Below are positions 53,654 through 62,042 of a stretch of DNA of 64,000 nt, in pieces. Each line of letters opens with the position of its first letter. Position 1 is the stretch's first letter. The notes under the pieces are model-generated. The model was not told the DNA's origin and ran no database searches. It worked only from the letters and a program-made list of their open reading frames with translations. The DNA is taken from the NCBI RefSeq assembly GCF_947496985.1, contig NZ_CANMEZ010000004.1:124001-188000 (forward strand), read 5' to 3'. The DNA comes from an uncultured Kordia sp. (GTDB lineage: Bacteria; Bacteroidota; Bacteroidia; Flavobacteriales; Flavobacteriaceae). A program made the translations under genes and the position numbers.

Positions 53654-54733
53654 TCAAGCTTCTTTTGTAATACTATAAATATTGATGGTTTTTGCTTTTC
53701 CTTTTAGCAGTAAATCATCAATACTTTTTGTTGTATAATTTTTAGGCAAATTCATATCGTTTAACAACTCTTCTGAAATCAATACATTTGAATTATACGT
53801 ATTGCAAACAGATTGGATTCTCGCAGTAGTATTAATAACATCACCATGATACGCTAATTCTTTCTTTACAGAGCCAACTTCTGTAACCATCAGTGTTCCG
53901 CCATGAATTCCTGCTTTAAATTCAGGAATCAAATCGTACTTTTCTTGATAATGATTCTTTCTTGATTGTATCTTTTCTTGAAAAGCAAAAAACAATAATA
54001 CAGCTCTATTTTTTTTAATCCCTCTGGCGTATTTCCAGCTTAAAACGGCTTCATCACCAACATATTGGTAAATCTCGGCATCATACTTTCGAACAATCGT
54101 ATTCAAATCATAAAAACAATCCTGAATCAACTGACTATAAGTATAATGGCCTAGTTCTTCAGCAATTGTAGTAGAAGCTTTCAAATCGAGAAACATAAAA
54201 ATACGTTTCTCTTCTTGTGGTTTTCTATACTTTCCTAACAACATTTTAATAAATACACCGCGTCCAAATTTTTCATTGGCAATTTTTATAAATGAAAAAA
54301 CCAACGAAGCGACAATAAAGTAAATTACAATAGACCAAAACGTTTTATTAGTTCGCCACCAATCGCCACCATCGTACAATTCAACTTCTAAAACATAACC
54401 TGTATATTCTACAACATTAGTCACTAAGAAAATAAGTGTAACTAAGTAAATAAAGGTTTTTGAAAAAATAATAACACCTAAAGCGAGGTTTTTAGCCAAA
54501 TAGCGATCAAACAAAAACTCTATTGCTGCATAAAAAATTCCAAATGGAATTGATGACAAACCTACAAAAGTTAACAAATCAAGTATAGGGAGTTCATACT
54601 TCGGAAGAATATTAACGCCTTTTTCTTCAAAAATCCCAAAATAACGAATGATAATCATAAAACTAAATGCTAACATCCAAAAGATGATTGATCGTAATGT
54701 AAATAACAAATATTGTTGTAGCGTTCTCATCAT
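53654..54733 (-). CDS. Membrane-bound class III adenylate/guanylate cyclase (359 aa)
   Basis: The N-terminal ~165 residues contain four to five hydrophobic helices (e.g. FWMLAFSFMIIIRYFG, LDLLTFVGLSSIPFGIFYAAI, IIFSKTFIYLVTLIFLV, FWSIVIYFIVASLVFSFI). The C-terminal class III cyclase domain (~185-350) has IFMFLDLKAST with the first metal Asp and QYVGDEAVLSW with the second. It also has GGTLMVTEVGSVKKELAYHGDVINTTARIQS, typical of bacterial adenylate cyclases. It probably makes cAMP or a related cyclic nucleotide at the inner membrane. It is monocistronic and divergent from the beta-propeller gene. Confidence 0.9.
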   Translation of the reverse strand: MMRTLQQYLLFTLRSIIFWMLAFSFMIIIRYFGIFEEKGVNILPKYELPILDLLTFVGLSSIPFGIFYAAIEFLFDRYLAKNLALGVIIFSKTFIYLVTLIFLVTNVVEYTGYVLEVELYDGGDWWRTNKTFWSIVIYFIVASLVFSFIKIANEKFGRGVFIKMLLGKYRKPQEEKRIFMFLDLKASTTIAEELGHYTYSQLIQDCFYDLNTIVRKYDAEIYQYVGDEAVLSWKYARGIKKNRAVLLFFAFQEKIQSRKNHYQEKYDLIPEFKAGIHGGTLMVTEVGSVKKELAYHGDVINTTARIQSVCNTYNSNVLISEELLNDMNLPKNYTTKSIDDLLLKGKAKTINIYSITKEA

Positions 54734-54812
54734 GAATGCAAAATACTAAAACTAAATCATAAATATTGCGACTGAATATGTATTTTAGTAACAAATTATA
54801 AAAAACCGATAT

Positions 54813-55733
54813 ATGAAAACTTTCATCAAAGTATTAGTAGTAACAAGCCTCTTTTTTGCTTGTAAGACTGAAAAAAAAACACCAGAGAAAACTCCTGAAA
54901 AGGAAATTGTAGCTACAAAAGAAGTTCCTAAACAATTATATGAAATAAACGGATTAACACATTGTGAATCTGTTGTATATGATAAAAAAAGGAAAGTATA
55001 TTATGCTTCACTTATCGGAAATAGAGAAAAAGGAGATGGAAGTATAGCCAAAGTTAGCGCAGACGGAAAGCTAATTGATTCTATATTTATCAAAGGTTTA
55101 AATGATCCAAAAGGAATTGCAATAACTGATGATAAGTTATATGTAAGTGATGTAACGATTTTGGTGGAAGCAGATTTAAATACGGGAAAAGTCGTTCATG
55201 AACATACCAATGAAAACGCTCAATTTTTGAATGATGTAGAAATTGCAAAAGATGGAACAGTATATGTTTCTGACACTGCAAAATCGTCCATATTTGCATT
55301 AGCTACAGACGGAACATTCTCAGAATGGTTAAATTCAGAAGCATTAGAACATCCAAACGGTTTGTTAAATGTTGGAAACTATATGTATGTAGCAGCTTGG
55401 GGAAATATGATTGGAGAAGGTGATAACAAAAAACAAAGTGGAAACTTTCTAAAATTAAACATGAAAACCAAAGAAATTATTAAAGTTTCAAAAGACACAC
55501 TTGGAAATTTAGATGGAGTGCAAGTATATGGTAAAGACAGTTTCTTAATCTCAGCTTGGAATACAGGTAAAATAATGAAAATCAATACGAACGGAGAAGT
55601 GGAAGATGTGTTAACGGTTGGAAGAAGTGTTGGAGATATCTTATATGAACCTTCTGAAAAAATACTAGGTTTACCTATGAACATTCAAAGTCAATTATTG
55701 ATTTATCAATTTCAATCGGTACCTGTAAAGTAA
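54813..55733 (+). CDS. Beta-propeller (SMP-30/gluconolactonase-like) lipoprotein (306 aa)
   Basis: Lipoprotein signal with lipobox around SLFFAC (Cys17), then a short Lys/Glu/Pro/Thr-rich linker (KTEKKTPEKTPEKE). The rest is a six-bladed propeller of SMP-30/NHL type. Repeating strands such as KGLNDPKGIAITDDKLYVSD, FLNDVEIAKDGTVYVSD and EHPNGLLNVGNYMYVA are visible. The Asn/Asp positions resemble the calcium-binding residues of SMP-30, but no catalytic assignment is warranted. The protein is expected to be periplasmic. It stands alone between the cyclase and the helicase genes. Confidence 0.84.
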   Translation: MKTFIKVLVVTSLFFACKTEKKTPEKTPEKEIVATKEVPKQLYEINGLTHCESVVYDKKRKVYYASLIGNREKGDGSIAKVSADGKLIDSIFIKGLNDPKGIAITDDKLYVSDVTILVEADLNTGKVVHEHTNENAQFLNDVEIAKDGTVYVSDTAKSSIFALATDGTFSEWLNSEALEHPNGLLNVGNYMYVAAWGNMIGEGDNKKQSGNFLKLNMKTKEIIKVSKDTLGNLDGVQVYGKDSFLISAWNTGKIMKINTNGEVEDVLTVGRSVGDILYEPSEKILGLPMNIQSQLLIYQFQSVPVK

Positions 55734-55828
55734 ACCTGTAATGACTATCAAGGCTGTTTTTTTATTAAATAGAATTCTAATCACTTAATCTTTCAAGCAT
55801 TTAGTCTTTTAATTAATACAAATAACTG

Positions 55829-55836
55829 TATTTTTG
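55829..55836 (+). promoter_or_regulatory. Promoter -7 box directly before the DbpA-like helicase
   Basis: TATTTTTG, a perfect TAnnTTTG, ends 4 bases before the ATG, predicting a leaderless message. Confidence 0.55.
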
Positions 55837-55840
55837 CGGC

Positions 55841-57154
55841 ATGTCAAAAAACATTAAAAATCAACGTGATATCTTAGCAAAATTGGGCATTTCAAAGCTC
55901 AATGAAATGCAGGAAGAAGCAAAACTGTCTATCAGTTCGCATCCAAACACAATTCTGTTATCACCAACAGGAACAGGAAAAACGATCGCTTTTCTATTGC
56001 CTATTATTGCCGAATTGGACTCAAATAGTAATGAAGTCCAAGTTGTAATTTTAGCGCCTTCGCGCGAATTGGCAATTCAGATAGCGCAAGTCACACGAGA
56101 GATGGGAACAGGTTTCAAAACCAATGAAGTATACGGTGGACGTAACTTTTCAAAAGATAAAGTCGAATTAAAACATCGTCCAGCAATATTAGTAGGAACA
56201 CCAGGAAGAGTAGCAGATCATTTGCGTAGAGAAACATTTTCTACCAAAGAAATCAAAACTTTGGTATTAGATGAATTTGATAAATCGTTAGAAGTTGGTT
56301 TTGAAGATGAAATGAAAGACATCATTTCATTATTGCCAAATATTGAAAAACGTGTGTTAACATCGGCTACAAAGGACATGGATATTCCACGTTTTGTAGG
56401 AATGAACAATCCGTTGACAATAAATTATTTAGGTGAAAAGATTGCCAAGCTTAAAGTAAAACGTATGCTGTCTCCATCAAAAGATAAATTAGATACGCTT
56501 TTAAATACAATTTCGCTTGTCGCAAATCAACCCGGAATCATCTTTTGTAATTTTAAAAATACCATTCAATACGTAAGTGACTTTTTATCATCCAAAGGTA
56601 TTCCGCATGGTTGTTTCTATGGAGGAATGGAGCAAAAAGAAAGAGAGCGCGCGTTGATCAAATTTAGGAATGGAACACACCAAATTATTATCGCAACTGA
56701 CTTAGCCGCAAGAGGAATTGATGTTCCTGAGATTAAATATATTATTCATTATCAATTGCCTATGCGTAGTGAAGAATTTACACATCGTAACGGACGTACA
56801 GCGCGCATGCATGCAGAAGGAACTGCTTTTGTGTTACAATGGGAAAATGAAACTGTTCCAGAATTTATCTCAGAAGTAGAAGTTGTAGAAGAACTTTTTT
56901 CTGGTGCAAGACCGAAAGCTTCCGGTTGGAAAACTCTTTTTATCTCTGGAGGACGAAAAGACAAAATTTCTAAAGGAGACATTGCAGGTTTGTTCATGAA
57001 GCAAGGAAAACTGAACAAAGACGAATTGGGCATGATAGAGCTCAAAAGCGATTGTGCATTTGTAGCTGTAGTAGCTTCCAAAGTAAAAGAGGTGATCAAG
57101 CTTACATCCGATACACGTTTAAAAAAGAAAAAAGTAAGAGTAACATTAATTTAA
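55841..57154 (+). CDS. DbpA-like DEAD-box RNA helicase with DEFD variant (437 aa)
   Basis: Helicase core: LSPTGTGKTIAFLLP (Walker A), VILAPSRELAIQI, LVGTPGRVADHL, motif II as VLDEFDKSLEVGF (DEFD instead of DEAD), and TSAT. The C-lobe has IIATDLAARGIDVP and FTHRNGRTAR. The last ~75 residues (GWKTLFISGGRKDKISKGDIAGLF ...) are the DbpA-type RNA-binding domain that in E. coli recognises 23S rRNA hairpin 92, pointing to 50S assembly. The variation in motif II (Ala to Phe) and HRNGRTAR rather than HRIGRTGR is unusual for DEAD-box proteins. It has its own promoter box just before the ATG. Confidence 0.9.
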   Translation: MSKNIKNQRDILAKLGISKLNEMQEEAKLSISSHPNTILLSPTGTGKTIAFLLPIIAELDSNSNEVQVVILAPSRELAIQIAQVTREMGTGFKTNEVYGGRNFSKDKVELKHRPAILVGTPGRVADHLRRETFSTKEIKTLVLDEFDKSLEVGFEDEMKDIISLLPNIEKRVLTSATKDMDIPRFVGMNNPLTINYLGEKIAKLKVKRMLSPSKDKLDTLLNTISLVANQPGIIFCNFKNTIQYVSDFLSSKGIPHGCFYGGMEQKERERALIKFRNGTHQIIIATDLAARGIDVPEIKYIIHYQLPMRSEEFTHRNGRTARMHAEGTAFVLQWENETVPEFISEVEVVEELFSGARPKASGWKTLFISGGRKDKISKGDIAGLFMKQGKLNKDELGMIELKSDCAFVAVVASKVKEVIKLTSDTRLKKKKVRVTLI

Positions 57155-57181
57155 AATTCGGAATTATTTTCTAAAAAAGAA

Positions 57182-57514
57182 ATGAAGCGACTATTCAATA
57201 TTACATGTTTACTTATACTTAGTACACTATGTATTTCGGCAACGAAACATGAACTACAAGATGATGATTGTAAGTTTGAAGGTAAAAAACTCTACGGTAA
57301 AATTCGTTTTGTAGAAAGTGCAAGTAATGCAGATGTAAAAATTAAGATAGTCAATAACTTTCCCGATTTAAAAGTAAAATTAGTAGAAAACTTTGCTGAT
57401 GATTGTGGAGAATGGCAAGTCGTAGAATATGGCGAAGACTTAAAAGTATATGTTGCAGAAAGCTTTGCAGATATTAAAGTGAAGTTTGTAACCAGTTTTC
57501 CTGGAATGGACTAA
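57182..57514 (+). CDS. Secreted repeat protein, DUF6150-like (110 aa)
   Basis: Signal peptide (LFNITCLLILSTLCISA, cut near residue 20). The mature part of ~90 residues is built of near-repeats of ~14 residues: SNADVKIKIVNNFP, DLKVKLVENFADD, DLKVYVAESFADI and KVKFVTSFPGMD. The pattern of alternating strand 'D(L/V/I)KVK(x)V' plus '(N/S)F' resembles the small 7(3)-strand DUF6150 proteins. It has two Cys (CKFEGK ... DDCGEW) that could form a disulfide. It follows the helicase by 27 bases on the same strand. Function unknown. Confidence 0.75.
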   Translation: MKRLFNITCLLILSTLCISATKHELQDDDCKFEGKKLYGKIRFVESASNADVKIKIVNNFPDLKVKLVENFADDCGEWQVVEYGEDLKVYVAESFADIKVKFVTSFPGMD

Positions 57515-57560
57515 AACGATGTACAATTTCAGATTTATATTGTTGATTTTTGATAGAAAA

Positions 57561-57596
57561 GAGTAATTAATCAAACAAGTATTTGATTAATTACTC
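57561..57596. terminator. Bidirectional terminator between convergent genes
   Basis: A perfect 15-bp stem, GAGTAATTAATCAAA (57561-57575) / TTTGATTAATTACTC (57582-57596). It overlaps the stop codon of the TMEM175-like gene and serves both converging genes. Confidence 0.75.
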
Positions 57597-58259
57597 TTGT
57601 TCGTCATCTTCAGTAGTTTCAACAGATTCAGTAGTCTGAGCGGAACTTAAGGTTAACGCTGCTTTTTTCTTCTTAAAATAACGATTGATAAATGGTTGAA
57701 AAACAAAAATTAGCACAAATACAAATCGGGAAGTCAATGGAAGTATAAAAGCCAAAATTCCTGAAAAAATCCACACAAACATACTCATTAAGGCGCGTGC
57801 TTTTTCTGATTGACCTACAATGGGCGTAACTTCTTCTTCATGTTTTGAGATATAACGAATCATTAAATAATTAAAAAATCCAATAGCAGATAAATTGAAA
57901 CAGTAAAAAGCAAAAGGAGAAACGGCATTAAACCCTTTTACATACAAACCCGTAGAAAAGGGTAGTAGTACGATAAAAAGTAATAGTAAAATATTTAACC
58001 AAAGTAGTTTATAGCTTACTTCTTTCACATATCGCATAATACGCATATGTGCAATCCAATACAATGCAGTAACCAGAAAACTAACGATCAATCCAATAAA
58101 ACTAGGAATACGATTTCCTAAAATACTGCCTAATGAATTTGTAGTAACTTCTTTCGCATCAGGAATGGCTACTTCTAATACCAATAAAGTCATTGCAATA
58201 GAAAATACGGCATCACTAAAACTCACTACGCGTGATTTATCGAAAGTTATGGGTTCCAT
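57591..58259 (-). CDS. TMEM175-like potassium channel protein (222 aa)
   Basis: DUF1211/TMEM175 family. The N-terminal RVVSFSDAVFSIAMTLLVLEV contains the RxxxFSD signature of helix 1 that lines the pore in bacterial TMEM175 channels. Six hydrophobic segments can be traced, with VTALYWIAHMRIMRYV and WLNILLLLFIVLLPFST matching family blocks. The tail is charged and Thr/Glu-rich (TTESVETTEDDEQE). The usual bacterial length is ~200-220 residues. Conductance and selectivity are known only for homologues. It is convergent with the repeat-protein gene. Confidence 0.9.
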   Translation of the reverse strand: MEPITFDKSRVVSFSDAVFSIAMTLLVLEVAIPDAKEVTTNSLGSILGNRIPSFIGLIVSFLVTALYWIAHMRIMRYVKEVSYKLLWLNILLLLFIVLLPFSTGLYVKGFNAVSPFAFYCFNLSAIGFFNYLMIRYISKHEEEVTPIVGQSEKARALMSMFVWIFSGILAFILPLTSRFVFVLIFVFQPFINRYFKKKKAALTLSSAQTTESVETTEDDEQE

Positions 58260-58336
58260 TCAGTACAGTTTTTTCAAATATAAGATATATTAACAAACAA
58301 AAAATAATATTCTTAATCTGACAAAAAACCTTTTCC

Positions 58337-58344
58337 TATATTTG
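58337..58344 (+). promoter_or_regulatory. Promoter -7 box of the His/Cys-rich protein and TonB receptor genes
   Basis: TATATTTG, a perfect TAnnTTTG, 8 bases before the ATG at 58353, predicting a very short leader. Confidence 0.58.
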
Positions 58345-58352
58345 TAAGACAA

Positions 58353-58670
58353 ATGAAAAGCATCAGTTTCATACTTGGATTTTTAATTTTAGCATTGGCG
58401 TTAAAACCATGTTCTGACGGATTGAACACAGAACACGAAGACGACCTAGAAATTGGTATGGAGCACAATCATCAAAATGACCATGATGATTCTTGTGCAA
58501 TGCTTTGTGTATGTAATTGTTGTGGAGCGTTAGTTGTGCATCAAGAACCACCAACATTTACACTGCAATCAAAAATTACAATCTCTACAACAATCAATTC
58601 GCATTACGAATCGCACTACCGATTCAATATGTTATTTTCCATATGGCAACCTCCACAAGTTATTTCATAA
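58353..58670 (+). CDS. Small exported His/Cys-rich protein (DUF6660-like, 105 aa)
   Basis: An N-terminal signal-like helix (ISFILGFLILALALKPCSDG) precedes a segment dense in metal-ligand residues. This segment is acidic and His-rich (EHEDDLEIGMEHNHQNDHDD) and is followed by CAMLCVCNCCG with five Cys. The C-terminal ~50 residues are ordinary. The layout (PCxD, His-rich, CxCxCCG) resembles small DUF6660-like proteins that in Bacteroidota often precede TonB receptors or metal efflux genes. The TonB-dependent receptor gene follows after 79 bases and itself ends in a His-rich tail, which suggests a shared metal. The metal and the role are inference. Confidence 0.75.
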   Translation: MKSISFILGFLILALALKPCSDGLNTEHEDDLEIGMEHNHQNDHDDSCAMLCVCNCCGALVVHQEPPTFTLQSKITISTTINSHYESHYRFNMLFSIWQPPQVIS

Positions 58671-58749
58671 TTTTTTGAAAATTTGAATTTTAGGACACTA
58701 ATCGGAATCGAAGTGTCATTTTAGTGAAATAACATAAAAACATAATATT

Positions 58750-60951
58750 ATGCAAATACGTATATGGAGCGTTTTGTTCCTATGTATCATATGCGGAGTT
58801 GTCAACGCACAAAACAGTGACATCAATATAAAAGTATTCTCAGAACATGAAAAAGAACCATTACTAGGTGCAAACGTGTTGTTTGAAGACCTTAAAAAAG
58901 GTGCAATAACCAATAATGATGGGATAGCAACTTTTACAGGAATTCCAAACGGAACACACAAGCTAATGATTTCTTTTGTTGGGTTTAAAACGATTGAAAC
59001 ATCAATCACACTTCCGACAAGTAATGTGATAGAATTTTATTTAGAAGAAAGCAAAGGCGCATTAAATACCGTTATAATTGAAGCTACGCGTACTACACGT
59101 GATATCCGACGAATTCCAACACGAATAGAAGTAATAGGAGGCGAAGAGCTAGGAGAAAAAAACATGATGAATCCTACCAATATTTCTATGGTATTACGTG
59201 AAAGTACCGGAATTCAAATGCAGCAAACTTCTTTAAGTAGTGGAAACCAAAACATTCGTATTCAAGGTTTGGACGGACGTTATACACAGTTATTACGTGA
59301 TGGTTTTCCTTTATTTGGAGGATTTTCAAGTGGATTAAGTATCATGCAAATTCCACCCTTAGATTTAAAACAATTTGAAATAATCAAAGGAAGTGCTTCT
59401 ACTTTATACGGTGGTGGTGCAATTGCAGGTTTGGTAAATTTAGTATCTAAAACGCCAGGTTTTGAGCCTGAATTAGATATTATGTTCACGCAAACTCATG
59501 CCTTAGGAAGTACGGCGAATGTTTTTTATAGCAAACGAAATGAAAAATACGGTATGAGTTTATATGCTTCTGGAAACTATCAAAAAGTATACGATCCGGA
59601 AGATGATGGATTTAGCAATTTGCCTGAAACTACTTCTGTGGCATTTAATCCAAAATTTTACTACTATCCATCTGAAGACACTACATTTTGGATTGGATTA
59701 AATGCTAGTTATGACGATCGTATTGGTGGAGATGTTGATAAAATAGAAAATGGACAAAATGGAATTCATCAATATACTGAAGAAAACATTTCGAAACGTT
59801 TAAGTAGTCAAATTGTATATACTACAAAGTTAGATTCTACACGTGTATTCAATATAAAAAACAGTTTTTCATTCTTTGATCGTGAGTTGAATGTTCCCAA
59901 TATGCAATTCAAAGGAAAGCAATTAAATTCCTTTAGTGAAGTGACAATACAACACAATTATGATAAAAATGATTGGACTTTAGGAGCTAACCTATATACA
60001 ACCAATTTTAATGAAGATGATAGCGCGCCATTGCAACGCGATCAAACTGATGTTACATTTGGAGCTTTTGTAAATTCAAATTTCGATTTATCGGACAATT
60101 GGATTCTAGAAACTGGTTTACGTACTGATTTTGCAAAAGGTTGGGGAATTTTTGTGTTGCCAAGAGTTTCGTTATTATATAAAAATGATACTGGATTTTC
60201 AAGTAGATTAGGTGGTGGATTAGGATATAAAACACCTGATTTATTTACTGAAGAAGCAGAGTTTATCAACTTTGAAAATGTGTTAAGAATTGATGAAAAT
60301 TTACTAAAAGCTGAACGCTCATACGGTTTAAACCTAGATTTTAACTATAAAACTAAAATCTTTAATGAAACTGTTGGTTTTTCTATCAATCAATTATTTT
60401 ATGTAACTTCTATTGATAATGGATTGTTGTTAAATTTAAATGCAGATAACCTATTTCAATATCAAAATGCAGACGGAGAAATCTTAAGTAAAGGAGCAGA
60501 AACCAATATTAAATTCTCATATAATGATTTCAAATGGTTTGTAAACTATGCGCTGATTGATGCTAAACTTCGTTATTTGCCAGGAAATCCACAAAAACCA
60601 TTAACAGCTAAGCACAATGCAGGAAGTGTAATTATGTATGAAACTAGCACTTGGCGTTTAGGATATGAAACCTATTATACGGGTTCACAAGTATTATCAA
60701 ATGGTACAAAAACTACTGATTTTATTTCGATGGGATTCTTAGCAATGCGAAACTTTGATTGGGGCGGAATTTATGCCAACTTTGAAAACTTTACCGATAG
60801 AAGACAAAGCCGTTTTTCACCATTGGTAACGCCACCGCATAGCAATCCAACATTTCCAGAAATATATGCGCCAACAGATGGTTTTATCTTTAGTTTAGGA
60901 ATTATCATCAAACCATTCGGAAATCATAGTGAACATCATGATGATCATTAA
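58750..60951 (+). CDS. TonB-dependent outer-membrane receptor (733 aa)
   Basis: Signal peptide (WSVLFLCIICGVVNAQ), then a carboxypeptidase-regulatory-like domain (residues ~25-105; LLGANVLFEDLKKGAITNND). The plug domain (~115-235; TRIEVIGGEELGEKN, VLRESTGIQMQQT, IRIQGLDGRYTQLLRDG, IKGSASTLYGGGAIAGLVNLVSK) is followed by a 22-strand-type barrel to the end. The last residues, GNHSEHHDDH, extend beyond the usual terminal aromatic strand and are His/Asp-rich. It imports an unknown ligand; the His-rich neighbour suggests a metal or metal chelate. It probably shares the promoter at 58337. A terminator follows at 60994. Confidence 0.93.
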   Translation: MQIRIWSVLFLCIICGVVNAQNSDINIKVFSEHEKEPLLGANVLFEDLKKGAITNNDGIATFTGIPNGTHKLMISFVGFKTIETSITLPTSNVIEFYLEESKGALNTVIIEATRTTRDIRRIPTRIEVIGGEELGEKNMMNPTNISMVLRESTGIQMQQTSLSSGNQNIRIQGLDGRYTQLLRDGFPLFGGFSSGLSIMQIPPLDLKQFEIIKGSASTLYGGGAIAGLVNLVSKTPGFEPELDIMFTQTHALGSTANVFYSKRNEKYGMSLYASGNYQKVYDPEDDGFSNLPETTSVAFNPKFYYYPSEDTTFWIGLNASYDDRIGGDVDKIENGQNGIHQYTEENISKRLSSQIVYTTKLDSTRVFNIKNSFSFFDRELNVPNMQFKGKQLNSFSEVTIQHNYDKNDWTLGANLYTTNFNEDDSAPLQRDQTDVTFGAFVNSNFDLSDNWILETGLRTDFAKGWGIFVLPRVSLLYKNDTGFSSRLGGGLGYKTPDLFTEEAEFINFENVLRIDENLLKAERSYGLNLDFNYKTKIFNETVGFSINQLFYVTSIDNGLLLNLNADNLFQYQNADGEILSKGAETNIKFSYNDFKWFVNYALIDAKLRYLPGNPQKPLTAKHNAGSVIMYETSTWRLGYETYYTGSQVLSNGTKTTDFISMGFLAMRNFDWGGIYANFENFTDRRQSRFSPLVTPPHSNPTFPEIYAPTDGFIFSLGIIIKPFGNHSEHHDDH

Positions 60952-60993
60952 AATATAGATTTCTTAGATTCTTTAAATCTTCGAATTAAACAG

Positions 60994-61027
60994 AAAACCG
61001 CTACTGTACTTACAATAGCGGTTTTTT
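60994..61027 (+). terminator. Intrinsic terminator after the TonB receptor
   Basis: AAAACCGCTA (60994-61003) pairs with TAGCGGTTTT (61016-61025) across a 12-base loop, with further T. Confidence 0.8.
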
Positions 61028-61063
61028 AATTTAATATATTTTTAAATTCCTTACTTTTATAGC

Positions 61064-61942
61064 ATGGAACAGGTTTTACCAAAAATTGCTTTTAAGTCAA
61101 ATGCTACACTTGATATTGAAGTAATGACTTTTGCTGAAACCTACAAAAAACTTACAAGTGTTGATGGTCATGATCCTTTTGCACCACACAAAATTCAGTT
61201 TTATATTATTTTAGTTGTTACAAAAAATACCTACGCACATTATGTAGATTTTAAATGTTATGATTTAAAAGAGGGAAGCGTAATTTTTATAGCTAAAAAT
61301 CAAGTACATCACTTTACAGAAGATTTTCAAAAAGCAGCAGGTTTTACAATTATTTTAAATAGTCATTTCTTAGAAAAAAACTATTTATTTTCTAAAAATA
61401 ACACGCTAAATAGGTTATATAATTACCATTTGGAAGTTCCTGTAATACATCCTGAAGAAATTGGCGAAGACGAATTTATAAGTATTATTCAAAAACTCTA
61501 TTTTGAATATAGACTTCCCAATAATTTTGCAAAAGTAGAAATGCTTCGTGCGTATATCAATATTATATTGCTTAAAGCAGAAAGAGTAAAGCACGAACAA
61601 TCCATAAATACGGTTAAATCACATTGGTTACAAGTATTTAATGAATTTAAAACACTGCTTGAGTTAAATTATGCAAATAAAAGAAATTCAAGAAGTTATG
61701 CTGCTGATTTACATATTTCATATAAATTTTTAAATGATGTAGTTAAAAAAACAACTGGTAAAACCGTCAAAGCTTTTATTGATGATTTTGTGACTATTGA
61801 AATAAAGCGTTATTTGGCTTCTACTTCTTTATCTGTAAAGGAAATAAGTTACACAACAGGGTTTGATGAGCCTGCAAATATGATCAAATTCTTCAAAAAA
61901 AATACACAGCTAACTCCATTGAAATTTAGAAAACAATTATAG
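61064..61942 (+). CDS. AraC-family transcriptional regulator (292 aa)
   Basis: The N-terminal cupin-like sensory domain (~1-160) has the 'HKIQFYIILVVTKNTYAHYVDF' type strand pair (residues ~46-68) and IFIAKNQVHHFTED. The C-terminal AraC double helix-turn-helix (~190-292) has ADLHISYKFLNDVVKKTTGKT and LSVKEISYTTGFDEPANMIKFFKKNTQLTP. This is the usual flavobacterial 'helix-turn-helix domain' activator. It probably controls the next gene, the ABM/SnoaL lipoprotein at 62043, or the gene after it, but no operator is visible. Confidence 0.9.
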   Translation: MEQVLPKIAFKSNATLDIEVMTFAETYKKLTSVDGHDPFAPHKIQFYIILVVTKNTYAHYVDFKCYDLKEGSVIFIAKNQVHHFTEDFQKAAGFTIILNSHFLEKNYLFSKNNTLNRLYNYHLEVPVIHPEEIGEDEFISIIQKLYFEYRLPNNFAKVEMLRAYINIILLKAERVKHEQSINTVKSHWLQVFNEFKTLLELNYANKRNSRSYAADLHISYKFLNDVVKKTTGKTVKAFIDDFVTIEIKRYLASTSLSVKEISYTTGFDEPANMIKFFKKNTQLTPLKFRKQL

Positions 61943-62042
61943 GCTAGTTATACTTTTACTATTTTTTGTTTCAGTTTGATAATCGCTAAAATTAAACGTT
62001 TTTTCAATTTTGTACCAGTTACAAATAACAAAAAAACGGATC

